This document shows positions 1 to 8,293 of a stretch of DNA of 64,000 nucleotides, one piece after another (within the stretch, counting starts at the first letter, position 1; every line of letters starts with the position of its first letter). Origin of the DNA: Maricaulis sp. (GTDB taxonomy: Bacteria; Pseudomonadota; Alphaproteobacteria; Caulobacterales; Maricaulaceae). Location: positions 1 through 64,000 of the forward strand of contig NZ_JASBRI010000006.1 of assembly GCF_030149515.1 (NCBI RefSeq), in the 5' to 3' direction. The position numbers and the translations under genes are program-made. The notes below the pieces were generated by a model that saw only the letters and a program-made list of their open reading frames with translations, made no database searches and had not been told where the DNA came from.

Positions 1-124
1 GGTCAACTCGGTCAACTCGGTCAACTCGGTCAACTCGGTCAACTCGGTCAACTCGGTCAACTCGGTCAACTCGGTCAACTCGGTCAACTCGGTCAACTCG
101 GTCAACTCGGTCAACTCGGTCAAC
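1..124. repeat. 9-bp tandem repeat GGTCAACTC, 13 complete copies plus 7 bp
   Basis: Thirteen perfect head-to-tail copies of GGTCAACTC fill 1-117, followed by a partial copy to 124, where the sequence departs (GGTCAACC). No copy carries a substitution, which suggests recent slippage expansion. The array starts at the first base, so its true length is unknown. The unit is a multiple of three: Gly-Gln-Leu on the plus strand, Glu-Leu-Thr on the minus strand. It lies downstream of the 3' end of the carboxypeptidase gene. Confidence 0.95.
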
Positions 125-189
125 CGAGGGCCGTGCGTTCCCCTTCGAGGTCAAGCCCAGAAGGAGAAATTTTTCATATTTTCCAGACT

Positions 190-2853
190 TTAACGGAAGG
201 CGCGGGAGCGGGGTGGGCCGAGAAGGACTGCGTTGAGCAACAACAGGTCCAGACCTTCCAAATAGGCCCGCGTCGTGGGCGACTGGGTAAAGGCGACCAC
301 CTGACCCGCCCCGTAAGACTGAGACAGGACGAAAGGCTTGAAGGCCAGCTGGTCAGCATACTCGTCCCAGAGATAGCCACCGGCCAGGAGTTCATCCCGT
401 GCAGCAAAACGCAGAGCCGTATCCGCCTCGTCTATGGAGACCGGCGCATAGATGTCCGACCCCGTTACCAGGGCAAAGGCGCCGTCATCATAGCCGGCCG
501 ACATCCAGGCATCGGGATTGGCATCGACACGAACCAGCGCACCTGGCGAGGAATCCGGCAAGGCACCAGCCTCCGCCTCCAGGGAACGCAATTCCTCCCG
601 ATTGGTCACGACGCTGCCATCGACAACGCTTCCGCCCGATCCTCCACTTTCCCGAGGAGATTCGGCGGCGCGCTCGCGCTGGGCCGGGATCATGGACACG
701 TCACTGTCGGCCAGCCAGCGGGTAGCCGAGCCCAACCCGATCACGACACCTCCACCCCGCGCGAACCGCTGGATCGCCGACGTGCCGGAACCACCCAGAG
801 CCGAAGACAGATTGCCCCTGCCCTGCTCGGGCAAGATCAGCACATCGTAACCGCTCAGGTCCGCATAACCGATCGTTCCGGTACGGATCACGGCCACCGG
901 AATGCCGTAGCGGCGTTCGAGAACATAGCGCGTCGGGCCGGCCGAAAGCGGGGAAACGCCGTCGTCCCAGAGCATTACGACGCGAGGTTCATGAAGAGTG
1001 CGGAAATTGTCGGAGCCCGGATTCGGCCCCTCATCCACCCAGCTCGTCTCCATGCCTTCGAAATGGGCCCCAATTTCAGCGGCGAGCCGCGTGATCAGAC
1101 TGTCGAGATCCGCCGGTGCGGAATGGCGGGGCACAACGACGCTGCCGCGCGGGAAATCACGATCACCGATCCGAAACCCGATGTCGCTCGTGCGCATCGG
1201 CACGCCGTCCTGCGCCAAGGCTGCCACCAATTGCGCCTGTCCCGCGTCGGTCCAGGGAATCGCATATCCCCACTGGGCTCCACGCTCGCTGGTGACACGC
1301 GTGATCGGCATTTCAGCATTGACAGGCGCCGTGTTGAGCGAAGGCGCACGACGGCAATAGGTCGGCGTCACATTGTTCATGAGAGGCAGGGACCAAGCTG
1401 TAACATCGTACAATTCATGCCCCAGCCCTTCGCTGCGGCGACGTTCCTGCTCGGTCATGAACTCGGCCGGCAAATCGGTCGTTGCTTCCAGCAGGGTTCG
1501 CGCCAGCCGACCCGAAGCCTGGTCGAAACGGACCAGGAAGGCGCCGTCCTCGAAGCGGGCTCCACAGGCCGAACTCCCCGGCGCCACACGTCCGACTTCG
1601 ATATCCTGGGCGGCGAGATTGCGGGCCATGCGCTCGGCGCTCCAGCGATTGGAGGCGATATCCAGCAGGACGGCCTGAGGGGCGTCATCGCTCAGCGCGG
1701 CCGAACGGCGGAAAGCGACGAAGTCGCGCAGGAAACGTTCACGGTTTTCTGCTACGACTTGGACTGTCGAAAGACTGGCGACAAAGTGATGGTCAACCCC
1801 GTCACCATAAGTCAGCAACGACCCGTCCCGCCGCCGCCATTCGAGGCCCCGCGCCGACGCCTGTTCATAGGTCATGGCGATGGCGCCCTGCAGGGTCGGC
1901 CACATATCGCCATATCCGGGATAAAAGGCGTCATAGACCTCGCGGGTGAAATAGTCGTAGCCCAGCCTGTCGAACCAGGCACCATGATTGCGTCCGATCA
2001 GCGCCTGTGCGTCGCGCTGGCTCCCCACGATGAGCGGATTGAAGGGCTCGGCTGACGGCGCAAAGAAATACGTCGAGTCGCCGCTCATCTCGTGCGCGTC
2101 GACTACGACGACCGGCCGCCATTCGAGAATGGCATCAACCCGCCCGCGGGTTTCCGGCTGGGTCCGGGCAAACCAATCGCGGTTCAAGTCAAAGAGATAA
2201 TGATTATAGCGCCCGCCAGGCCAAGGCTGGTCGTGTTCGGCGGTATAACGATTGTCGCTTGGCTCCAGGCCGCGCGCGGCCCGGAAGGATTGCACGAAAC
2301 GATTACGGCCGTCTGGATTCTGCGTCGGATCTACGACGACAATCGTGTTGTCGAAAATTGTCTCGACCATCGGGTCGCCCTGCGCAGCGAGCAGGTGATA
2401 GGCCGTGCGCAGGCCGGCATCGGTCGACGAAATCTCGTCGCCGTGCACCCCATAAGACAGCCAGACCACCGCCGGAAGACCGGCGATCAGACCATCTACA
2501 GCGTCCGCCGACAGGGCGGCCGGATCGGCCAGTTGCTGGAGGTCCGCCCGGATCGCGTCGAGCCGGTCGATCACGTCCGGCCGCGCTATCACGGCATAGA
2601 CCAGGGGACGGCCTTCCCAACTGCGCGCGTATTCGACCACACGCATCCGGTCCGGTGCGGCCTCAGCCAGGGTATAGAGATAATCGACCGCGGTACCGGG
2701 AGGCGTAATCTCGTCGCCGAAAGCATAGCCGAATTCGGACATTGCGCTCGGAATGGCGGGATCATAATCCGCCTCGAAAGGAGACGTCTGGGCGACACCC
2801 GCACCCGGACCGGCCATGATTGCCAGCACGGCGGCAACTATCATTCGTATCAT
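190..2853 (-). CDS. M14-family zinc carboxypeptidase, secreted
   Basis: Predicted periplasmic or secreted metallopeptidase of about 887 residues that would remove C-terminal residues from peptides or cell-wall fragments. Residues 1-21 form a signal peptide (MIRM, hydrophobic core, cleavage near GVAQ). The M14 zinc site is visible as HGDE (about 137-140) and a distal His in VDAHEM (about 254); NPDGRNR (about 179) matches the substrate-binding Asn/Arg segment. The long C-terminal half beyond about residue 400, with a region like a glutamine-amidotransferase/beta-sandwich fold, is typical of large M14 proteins in this group. I start at the ATG at 2853, preceded by GGGGG; an in-frame GTG lies six codons upstream (2871). 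It stands alone, 75 bp from the alkylsulfatase gene on the same strand. The substrate is unknown. Confidence 0.85.
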   Translation of the reverse strand: MIRMIVAAVLAIMAGPGAGVAQTSPFEADYDPAIPSAMSEFGYAFGDEITPPGTAVDYLYTLAEAAPDRMRVVEYARSWEGRPLVYAVIARPDVIDRLDAIRADLQQLADPAALSADAVDGLIAGLPAVVWLSYGVHGDEISSTDAGLRTAYHLLAAQGDPMVETIFDNTIVVVDPTQNPDGRNRFVQSFRAARGLEPSDNRYTAEHDQPWPGGRYNHYLFDLNRDWFARTQPETRGRVDAILEWRPVVVVDAHEMSGDSTYFFAPSAEPFNPLIVGSQRDAQALIGRNHGAWFDRLGYDYFTREVYDAFYPGYGDMWPTLQGAIAMTYEQASARGLEWRRRDGSLLTYGDGVDHHFVASLSTVQVVAENRERFLRDFVAFRRSAALSDDAPQAVLLDIASNRWSAERMARNLAAQDIEVGRVAPGSSACGARFEDGAFLVRFDQASGRLARTLLEATTDLPAEFMTEQERRRSEGLGHELYDVTAWSLPLMNNVTPTYCRRAPSLNTAPVNAEMPITRVTSERGAQWGYAIPWTDAGQAQLVAALAQDGVPMRTSDIGFRIGDRDFPRGSVVVPRHSAPADLDSLITRLAAEIGAHFEGMETSWVDEGPNPGSDNFRTLHEPRVVMLWDDGVSPLSAGPTRYVLERRYGIPVAVIRTGTIGYADLSGYDVLILPEQGRGNLSSALGGSGTSAIQRFARGGGVVIGLGSATRWLADSDVSMIPAQRERAAESPRESGGSGGSVVDGSVVTNREELRSLEAEAGALPDSSPGALVRVDANPDAWMSAGYDDGAFALVTGSDIYAPVSIDEADTALRFAARDELLAGGYLWDEYADQLAFKPFVLSQSYGAGQVVAFTQSPTTRAYLEGLDLLLLNAVLLGPPRSRAFR

Positions 2854-2928
2854 CGAAACCCCCGAATTCACTCGAACCCCACTAAATCAGGTTTCGGATA
2901 TGGAGCCAAAGCCCGATCGTCGCAAAAA

Positions 2929-4923
2929 TCAGGGCGTTACGACGGGGAAATCGGAATCGGGCTGTTCCAGCATGCCGAAGAAGCCGTAGAGGGCCCGTCG
3001 GTCTCCGTCCACGGAGAAGTCCTCGGAACCCAGCATGTCGAGCAGGCCCGCCTCCTGCCGCATCAACCGGGTCCAGAAATTCCGCGTCAGGCTCACAGTC
3101 GCGTCCGCATCGTCGGCCGCGTTGCCGCGCCGGTGGTGCATAACGCCGTTCGAGATCACGATCACGTGCGTCTCCCCAACATCGGTGAAGACGAAATTGA
3201 ACACCCGGTCGGCGCGAGCCGCCCGCAATCCGTCCAGTCTAGTCGCCAGCGCCGCAAAGAACATGTCGAGCGGAATGGCATCGAGTATCTCCGCTCCGGC
3301 ACCGACCGTATCCGAGGCAGCGATTCCGTGTCGCAATTCATGGGCACCCGTCAGATATACGTCTCGCCAGGGTGCGGACTCCGCTCCATAGCCCAGCTGC
3401 TCGTATGACCGGGCCAGCACGTCACGGGCACCGCCATGGTCCGGTTCGGCGAACACAGCGTGCTGGGCCAACTCGGCTGCCCATCGATAGTCCCCGGTCG
3501 CGAAGGCGGCCTCAGCCTGTTCCACAGTCGCCTCGATGCCACCGATGGCCCCGACATACCGCTGCGCAGCTTGGATGCGCGGTAGCGGGTCGAGATGAGC
3601 GGGAACCCCGTCATACCAGCCAAAATACCTCTGATAGACGGCGCGCGCATTGTGTTTCAGTGTTCCGTAGTAGCCGCGCACCGCGAAAACCTCGCCCAAG
3701 GTATCCGGCAGTGCGATCTCTTCGGCGATTTCGTCCGGTCCGAGCCCTTGCGCCGCCAAGCGTAGCGTCTGGTCATGAATGTATTTGTAGACATCGCGTT
3801 GAGCGACCAGGAAGGCTTCGGCCTCGGCGCGCCCCCAGACCGGCCAGTGATGGCTGTTGAAGATGACGTTGGTACGTCCGGCGAACATTCGCCGGGCGTC
3901 CTCGATCGCGGCTGACCATGCCAGCGCATCGCGCACCTGCGCACCACGCAGGGTGTAGAGATTGTGCATGGTGCGGGAGACGAGTTCGGCCCCGCACCAT
4001 GCCTCGAAGTCAGGGAAAAAGACCGTCAGTTCCGCGGGAGCCTCGGTTTCCGGCGCATACTGGAACTCCATACGCACACCATCGATTTCCAGGATCTGGC
4101 CCGACCGGTCGATCAGGATATCGGGCTCGGCGATTGTATGGGTTCCCAGGGCCGGATGCTTGCCCAGGCCCGAGTCCACATGCCCGCGCGCTGTACGCGG
4201 CAAAGGCCCGCCATACATGAATCGCGCACGCCGGCCCATCACGACTCCGGCCATCACGTTTTCGCTGACCGCAGCATTGAGAAATCCTGCTGGGGCGATC
4301 ACCGGCGCCGCGCCCTCCCCCGTCGCCTCCTCGATCGCAGCTACACCGCCGAAATGGTCGATATGGCTGTGGGTAAAAATTACGGCGGAAACCGGCCGGG
4401 GGCCCAATTCGCGCTCGACCAGATCGAGCGCCGCCCGAGCCGTCTCGACGGACGTCAACGGGTCGATCACGATCCGGCCGTTTTCACCTTCAACAATGGA
4501 CATATTGGCCAGGTCGTAGCCCCGCACCTGGTAGATGCCCGGCACCACTTCGAACAAGCCGTGAACCGCATTGAGCCGGGCCTGCCGCCACAAGCTGGGA
4601 TTGACGCTGTCGGGCGGCGCACTGTCGAGAAAGGCGAAAGCGGCTGTGTTCCACACCGTTTGCCCGTCCTGTGTCCGTATGTCGACAAGATCGTCCCGAG
4701 CCAGAAGGCCTCGCTGTGCCAAATCCTCGTCGTCCGGCTCCAGGCCTTCCAGCCATTCAGCCACGGCGCCGTTCATCTCGGCGGTCGTTCGTTGAGCCGG
4801 CCAGGCCCCGTGTGGATCGGCACCGGCTTCACCGGACGCGGACGGACCGGGAACGGGCGAGCACGCTACCAACACAGACAGCATCGCGCCTGCGGCCACT
4901 CCCGAAAAACGCAGCCAAGCCAT
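2929..4923 (-). CDS. Alkyl sulfatase-type metallo-beta-lactamase-fold hydrolase, probable lipoprotein
   Basis: A 664-residue protein of the SdsA1/BDS1/YjcS alkylsulfatase family, which hydrolyses primary or secondary alkyl sulfate esters with two zinc ions. The binuclear motif THSHIDH is at about 184-190 and is followed by GG. Family order is visible: N-terminal MBL domain (about 120-390), alkylsulfatase dimerisation domain (about 400-530) and a C-terminal SCP2-like domain (about 540-664) that binds the alkyl chain. The N-terminus ends in a lipobox, LVAC with Cys at 21, so the mature protein is probably lipid-anchored, whereas many homologues have ordinary signal peptides. Start ATG 4923 has a GGGGGAAGG ribosome site. 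It is divergent from the Crp/Fnr gene, sharing a 159-bp intergenic region. Exact substrate not established. Confidence 0.85.
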   Translation of the reverse strand: MAWLRFSGVAAGAMLSVLVACSPVPGPSASGEAGADPHGAWPAQRTTAEMNGAVAEWLEGLEPDDEDLAQRGLLARDDLVDIRTQDGQTVWNTAAFAFLDSAPPDSVNPSLWRQARLNAVHGLFEVVPGIYQVRGYDLANMSIVEGENGRIVIDPLTSVETARAALDLVERELGPRPVSAVIFTHSHIDHFGGVAAIEEATGEGAAPVIAPAGFLNAAVSENVMAGVVMGRRARFMYGGPLPRTARGHVDSGLGKHPALGTHTIAEPDILIDRSGQILEIDGVRMEFQYAPETEAPAELTVFFPDFEAWCGAELVSRTMHNLYTLRGAQVRDALAWSAAIEDARRMFAGRTNVIFNSHHWPVWGRAEAEAFLVAQRDVYKYIHDQTLRLAAQGLGPDEIAEEIALPDTLGEVFAVRGYYGTLKHNARAVYQRYFGWYDGVPAHLDPLPRIQAAQRYVGAIGGIEATVEQAEAAFATGDYRWAAELAQHAVFAEPDHGGARDVLARSYEQLGYGAESAPWRDVYLTGAHELRHGIAASDTVGAGAEILDAIPLDMFFAALATRLDGLRAARADRVFNFVFTDVGETHVIVISNGVMHHRRGNAADDADATVSLTRNFWTRLMRQEAGLLDMLGSEDFSVDGDRRALYGFFGMLEQPDSDFPVVTP

Positions 4924-5036
4924 CGCCTTCCCCCGAGATCATTGATCCTGCGCACTAGCGCGTGCGCCCGGAATTGACGATGATGCCCGGCGCAACGACA
5001 AGATGCTAGGCCGTGACTTGGTGTTCCCGGCGACTG

Positions 5037-5050
5037 TTGATAATTATCGG
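5037..5050. promoter_or_regulatory. FNR-box-like site TTGATAATTATCGG
   Basis: TTGAT, four bases, ATCGG matches the FNR consensus TTGAT-N4-ATCAA at 12 or more of 14 positions counting the free spacer; its core GATAATTATC is a perfect palindrome. It sits 32 bp before the ATG of the Crp/Fnr-family gene and also in front of the divergent alkylsulfatase gene, so autoregulation or joint control is plausible. Function is inferred. Confidence 0.4.
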
Positions 5051-5082
5051 ATCGACGCAACTGGTTGTACGAGGGAACGCTC

Positions 5083-5769
5083 ATGGAGCCGGATGAGGCG
5101 TGGAACATGGCCCTGGATGCGCTGGACATTATGGAGCCCGAAGCGCGGGATGCATTGATGTCCACCGCTGAAATCCGGCATGTCGATGCGAACACCACGA
5201 TCATCTCTCAGGACGATGAGGATGATCACGTCTATGTACTGCTCGAGGGTTCGGCGCGCGTGGTTCTCCTCTCCGAGGGCGGTCAGGAAATCTGGCTCGA
5301 CTGGTTCGGCGCCGGTGCGATCTTCGGCGAGTTGGCGGCCTTGACCGGAAAGCGCCGCACCTCGGAGATCGTCACGGAAACCGATTGCCGCGTAGCAGTC
5401 ATCACCGGACCCCAATTCTTTGACCTGATGCGCAATCACGGCGCGTTCGGGCTGGCGCTCGCAAAGATTCTCGCCGCCCGCATTCATCACACAACGCAGC
5501 GCATGTTCGAACTCTCAGCGCTCTCGGCACCGGGCCGCATATACGCCGAACTGCTACGCATGTCCGAACCCTCCGCAACGCACTCGACCAGCCGGACGAT
5601 CCGGATTGCACCGTCGATGACGGAGTTGGCGAGACGGGTGAACACTACTCGCGAAACCACGTCGCGAACGGTCAACGACCTTGAACGGCGAGGCCTGCTC
5701 AAGCGCAGCGATCGTTCGTTCGAGCTGGTCGATCCCGACTTGCTAAACCGGATGCTCGGATCGGGTTGA
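5083..5769 (+). CDS. Crp/Fnr-family transcriptional regulator
   Basis: A 228-residue regulator with an N-terminal cyclic-nucleotide-binding-type beta roll (about 20-130), a dimerisation helix and a C-terminal winged helix-turn-helix (about 150-225). The recognition helix reads TRETTSRTV: it keeps the Arg-Glu and Arg of E. coli CRP (R180, E181, R185) but has Ser where FNR has S212, so it could read a TGTGA-like or a TTGAT-like half-site. FNR's N-terminal Fe-S cysteines are absent, so direct oxygen sensing by that route is unlikely. The cNMP pocket segment is FGELAALTGKRRTSEI, close to the CRP phosphate-binding cassette, in which the usual Arg-Ser/Thr is present as Arg-Thr. I chose ATG 5083 (GAGGGA 7 bp upstream) over TTG 5065. 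Its last 27 bp overlap the convergent cyclase-like gene. Confidence 0.88.
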   Translation: MEPDEAWNMALDALDIMEPEARDALMSTAEIRHVDANTTIISQDDEDDHVYVLLEGSARVVLLSEGGQEIWLDWFGAGAIFGELAALTGKRRTSEIVTETDCRVAVITGPQFFDLMRNHGAFGLALAKILAARIHHTTQRMFELSALSAPGRIYAELLRMSEPSATHSTSRTIRIAPSMTELARRVNTTRETTSRTVNDLERRGLLKRSDRSFELVDPDLLNRMLGSG

Positions 5770-7584
5770 TACGGCATCGGCGCGCGCCGTGAGCGATCCC
5801 GGCGCAACGGCTCGCAAGGTATAGAGGGGCATCGCCGGCAGCAGCGGATCAATCTCCGTGAGGCCGACATATTCGCACCGAAATTCCGGCTTTTTGGACA
5901 TCGCCAAGCGCGCCGCGAAGATCTCGCTGACAAAGATCGACCCCGGCACGGTCACCCGCTCGATCCGGGAGGCGATTGCGACCTGACCGCCAAACGGGAC
6001 CCGGCGCTGCTGTACCGGGTCCACGCCCTCATGTACGGGACCGCAATGCCCGGCAATTCGCAGTCCGAGCGACGGAGGCAGACCGGCCGCTTCCAAGTCG
6101 ATCCCGGAAAATTCACGCCGCAAGGTCACTGCGGCCCGTGCCGCCTGATCGACATCATCAAACGCGAAGAACAGTCCGTCGCCCCAGCTGTCGGCATAAA
6201 GCGGCGGGCTTTCCAGCTGATCGCATGTGCCGGCCAACCGGCCGAGCACTTCGCGCACGAAGCAGGGAATCCGGTCGTCTGGCACCGCGGACGATCCGCG
6301 GACATCGAGAAACAGCATGGCCCGCATCGCGGGCTCGAACTCGCTCCGTGCGACCGGCTGCGGCTGTTGCGAGCAAGTGACAGTGCCGTCGGGGCGATCG
6401 AAAGGGATCACACATTGCGGAGAACCCGTCTGGCGCCACATCTCGGCATCGCGTGCTGTCCCAAAGCGTGCAGCACCGGTTGTCCGGCCGTCATAGGCGA
6501 GCAACTGAACAGGACGGGTCGCAAGAACGTCGGCACGGATCTTCGCCAGGCCCATGGCAACCGCACTGGCATGATTGAGATTGAGCTCCGAGACAATCTG
6601 CCTGTCGGTAGTAACCTCGACAATATCGGTCGCCCGTTCGAGGCAAGCCTCGTAACGGCGAACCCAAGCCGCACCGAACGGCCGGACGGAGGTCTCCATG
6701 AAAACGGCAACCGGCACAGGCAGGACAACCGTCAGCGGACACCCCGCCCCCAACGCGACCTCCGCGATTACAATATCAGCACCGGCCGCCATCGCGCCGT
6801 AGACCGATCCGATGTTTTCCCGCTGCAGCACGTCGGCAACGGCCTTTCTCAGCTCGGTTTCGCGGCGCCTCGACACAGCGCCCTTGCCGGTTCCGGTACG
6901 GAAGATGTGACCGGCAAAATGGGCGGGACGCGGCGGTTCAAGGCTTGCCAGCCAGGAGTCCGATACCCCCAGCGCCGCAGCCACAATGCGCAATTGCCGC
7001 AGGGTCGTGGCATGCGCGATGAAATTCTCTCGATCAGAAGCGATTGCGGCGCGCAGGGCCAGATTTGCGGCGCCTGGCTCGCCCAGGAGAAGATAGGCCT
7101 CCGCCTCGGTCGCCCTTCGATAGTAGGCAGCTTCCGGATCGCCGGCCCTTGCCTGCCGGCTGGCCGCAAGGGCCTGGCGCGCCAGGTCGGTTGCGCGTGC
7201 CATATCCCCGGACAGACAGTACATGGTCGCGGCATTGATACCTGGATAGTGGCCGCCTGTCTGGTCGAATACATGCGCATATTTTTCTGCCGATTCCCGT
7301 GCCTTCGCTGCGAATCCGGCCACCTCTGCTTCAAAGGCAATCGCTTTCAGCAAGCGCGCGCCCAGCGCCAGACAGTCCTCGTTGTGCCGAGCCTCGGACA
7401 GGCGGAAACGCCGGTAGTCCGCTTCCGCCCGTTCAAGCGCGCCGGATCGGATCAAACAAAGCACGGCCCGGTCCTGGAGCCAGAGATCGTGTGGATCTTC
7501 CTGCAATGCCTCCAGACACAGATCGTAGGATCGAGCCAGATCGCCTCGCTTGAAACGTTTCGCAATACGGTCACGCTGTCCCAT
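5743..7584 (-). CDS. TPR (TRAFs-binding-like) / SLOG-like / class III cyclase-like fusion
   Basis: A 613-residue soluble protein with three parts. Residues 1-215 are helical TPR-like repeats of the kind annotated as TRAFs-binding domain. Residues about 220-365 resemble a SLOG-type Rossmann nucleotide-sensing domain (GAMAAGADIVIAEVALGAG, then a TVVLP strand). Residues about 415-565 are a class III nucleotidyl cyclase-like domain: metal-binding Asp in LFLDVRGSS (about 427) and GDGLFFAF (about 469) are present, but the transition-state Asn expected in the V-N-x-A-x-R segment is Ala (VAIASR, about 535-540) while the Arg remains. Activity is therefore uncertain. Start ATG 7584 has GGAG 5 bp upstream. 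It is the last gene of a run with the unknown 201-residue gene and the TIR-TPR gene, all on the minus strand. It overlaps the convergent regulator by 27 bp. Confidence 0.8.
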   Translation of the reverse strand: MGQRDRIAKRFKRGDLARSYDLCLEALQEDPHDLWLQDRAVLCLIRSGALERAEADYRRFRLSEARHNEDCLALGARLLKAIAFEAEVAGFAAKARESAEKYAHVFDQTGGHYPGINAATMYCLSGDMARATDLARQALAASRQARAGDPEAAYYRRATEAEAYLLLGEPGAANLALRAAIASDRENFIAHATTLRQLRIVAAALGVSDSWLASLEPPRPAHFAGHIFRTGTGKGAVSRRRETELRKAVADVLQRENIGSVYGAMAAGADIVIAEVALGAGCPLTVVLPVPVAVFMETSVRPFGAAWVRRYEACLERATDIVEVTTDRQIVSELNLNHASAVAMGLAKIRADVLATRPVQLLAYDGRTTGAARFGTARDAEMWRQTGSPQCVIPFDRPDGTVTCSQQPQPVARSEFEPAMRAMLFLDVRGSSAVPDDRIPCFVREVLGRLAGTCDQLESPPLYADSWGDGLFFAFDDVDQAARAAVTLRREFSGIDLEAAGLPPSLGLRIAGHCGPVHEGVDPVQQRRVPFGGQVAIASRIERVTVPGSIFVSEIFAARLAMSKKPEFRCEYVGLTEIDPLLPAMPLYTLRAVAPGSLTARADAVSTRSEHPV

Positions 7585-7627
7585 ACGCACTCCACCAACC
7601 ACTGCACGGACAACGTATCAGGGATTA

Positions 7628-8233
7628 TCAGGGCGGAGTGAGTTCGATTTTGGGGTCGATAATGACCCGTGTCGCCTGGTTGCCCGCATCCTGGGACGCC
7701 TGAATGAACAACGCGAATTCATAGCTGCCGGCAGTTTCACACCGTGTGTCGATCTTGAAACTGTACGGCGCACAGCTGGCACCGTTGAGTATAAGCCAGT
7801 CCAGGCCGCAGAATTCTCCTTCGGGGAAAACGGATTTGAACTTGATGCGGGCGGGCTCGAATCCCCAACCGGGAACGTGGACATGAAAGATGAGGCGGGC
7901 CGGTGCCGTCACCTCTTCGTCGAAAGGACAGGTGCTCACCGTGCTGCACGGCGTCCAAAGACCGCTAAGTGCGGCCATGACCGCCGTTCGCAGCGTGGAC
8001 GTGTCCGCATTGGGATATTGAGAGACCACGTCAGCGAACGTGACGAAGATGGATGAGATGTCGGAATCGTCGAACGTCTCGCGATCAGCATCGCTTCCGT
8101 GAACCACGACAAATCCGTCGGTGGCTTTCGCCACAAGAGCGAGCTGCGTTCGGGTCGGCGCAAATCCGCATTCTGCTTCCAGTTCCGGCTGGATCACTGT
8201 CCCGTCGAAGATGTCCTTGTCTATGCTGGGCAT
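7628..8233 (-). CDS. Hypothetical protein, TIR/cyclase neighbourhood
   Basis: A 201-residue protein I do not recognise. It has no signal peptide or clear membrane segment and begins MPSIDKDIFDGTVIQ. The N-terminal half contains a mixed alpha/beta pattern (LALVAKATDGFVVVHGSD), and the C-terminal half is beta-rich with paired aromatic and hydrophobic strands (ARLIFHVHVPGWGFEPARIK). Eight or so cysteines are spread through the chain (ECGF, TPCSTVSTCPF, FCGL, SCAPY, TRCET), unusual for a cytosolic protein of this size. Start ATG 8233 has AGAGGGG upstream; an earlier GTG/TTG-type start at 8257 is less convincing. It lies 60 bp after the TIR-TPR gene and 43 bp before the TPR/SLOG/cyclase-like gene, so it is probably co-transcribed and may be an adaptor or effector partner. 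No function is claimed. Confidence 0.7.
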   Translation of the reverse strand: MPSIDKDIFDGTVIQPELEAECGFAPTRTQLALVAKATDGFVVVHGSDADRETFDDSDISSIFVTFADVVSQYPNADTSTLRTAVMAALSGLWTPCSTVSTCPFDEEVTAPARLIFHVHVPGWGFEPARIKFKSVFPEGEFCGLDWLILNGASCAPYSFKIDTRCETAGSYEFALFIQASQDAGNQATRVIIDPKIELTPP

Positions 8234-8293
8234 AGCTATCCCCTCTTTTGCCCCCAATAAACCGCCTCAAGCACGAGGCCCTGCGCATACACA

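Noticed and set aside
1-124. CRISPR array or telomere-like repeat
   Set aside because: No spacers and a 9-bp unit; it is a simple tandem repeat. No cas genes in the window.
133-2055. Long plus-strand frame continuing from the 9-bp array across the carboxypeptidase gene
   Set aside because: Antisense to an M14 gene with all catalytic motifs; no conserved domain in the plus frame.
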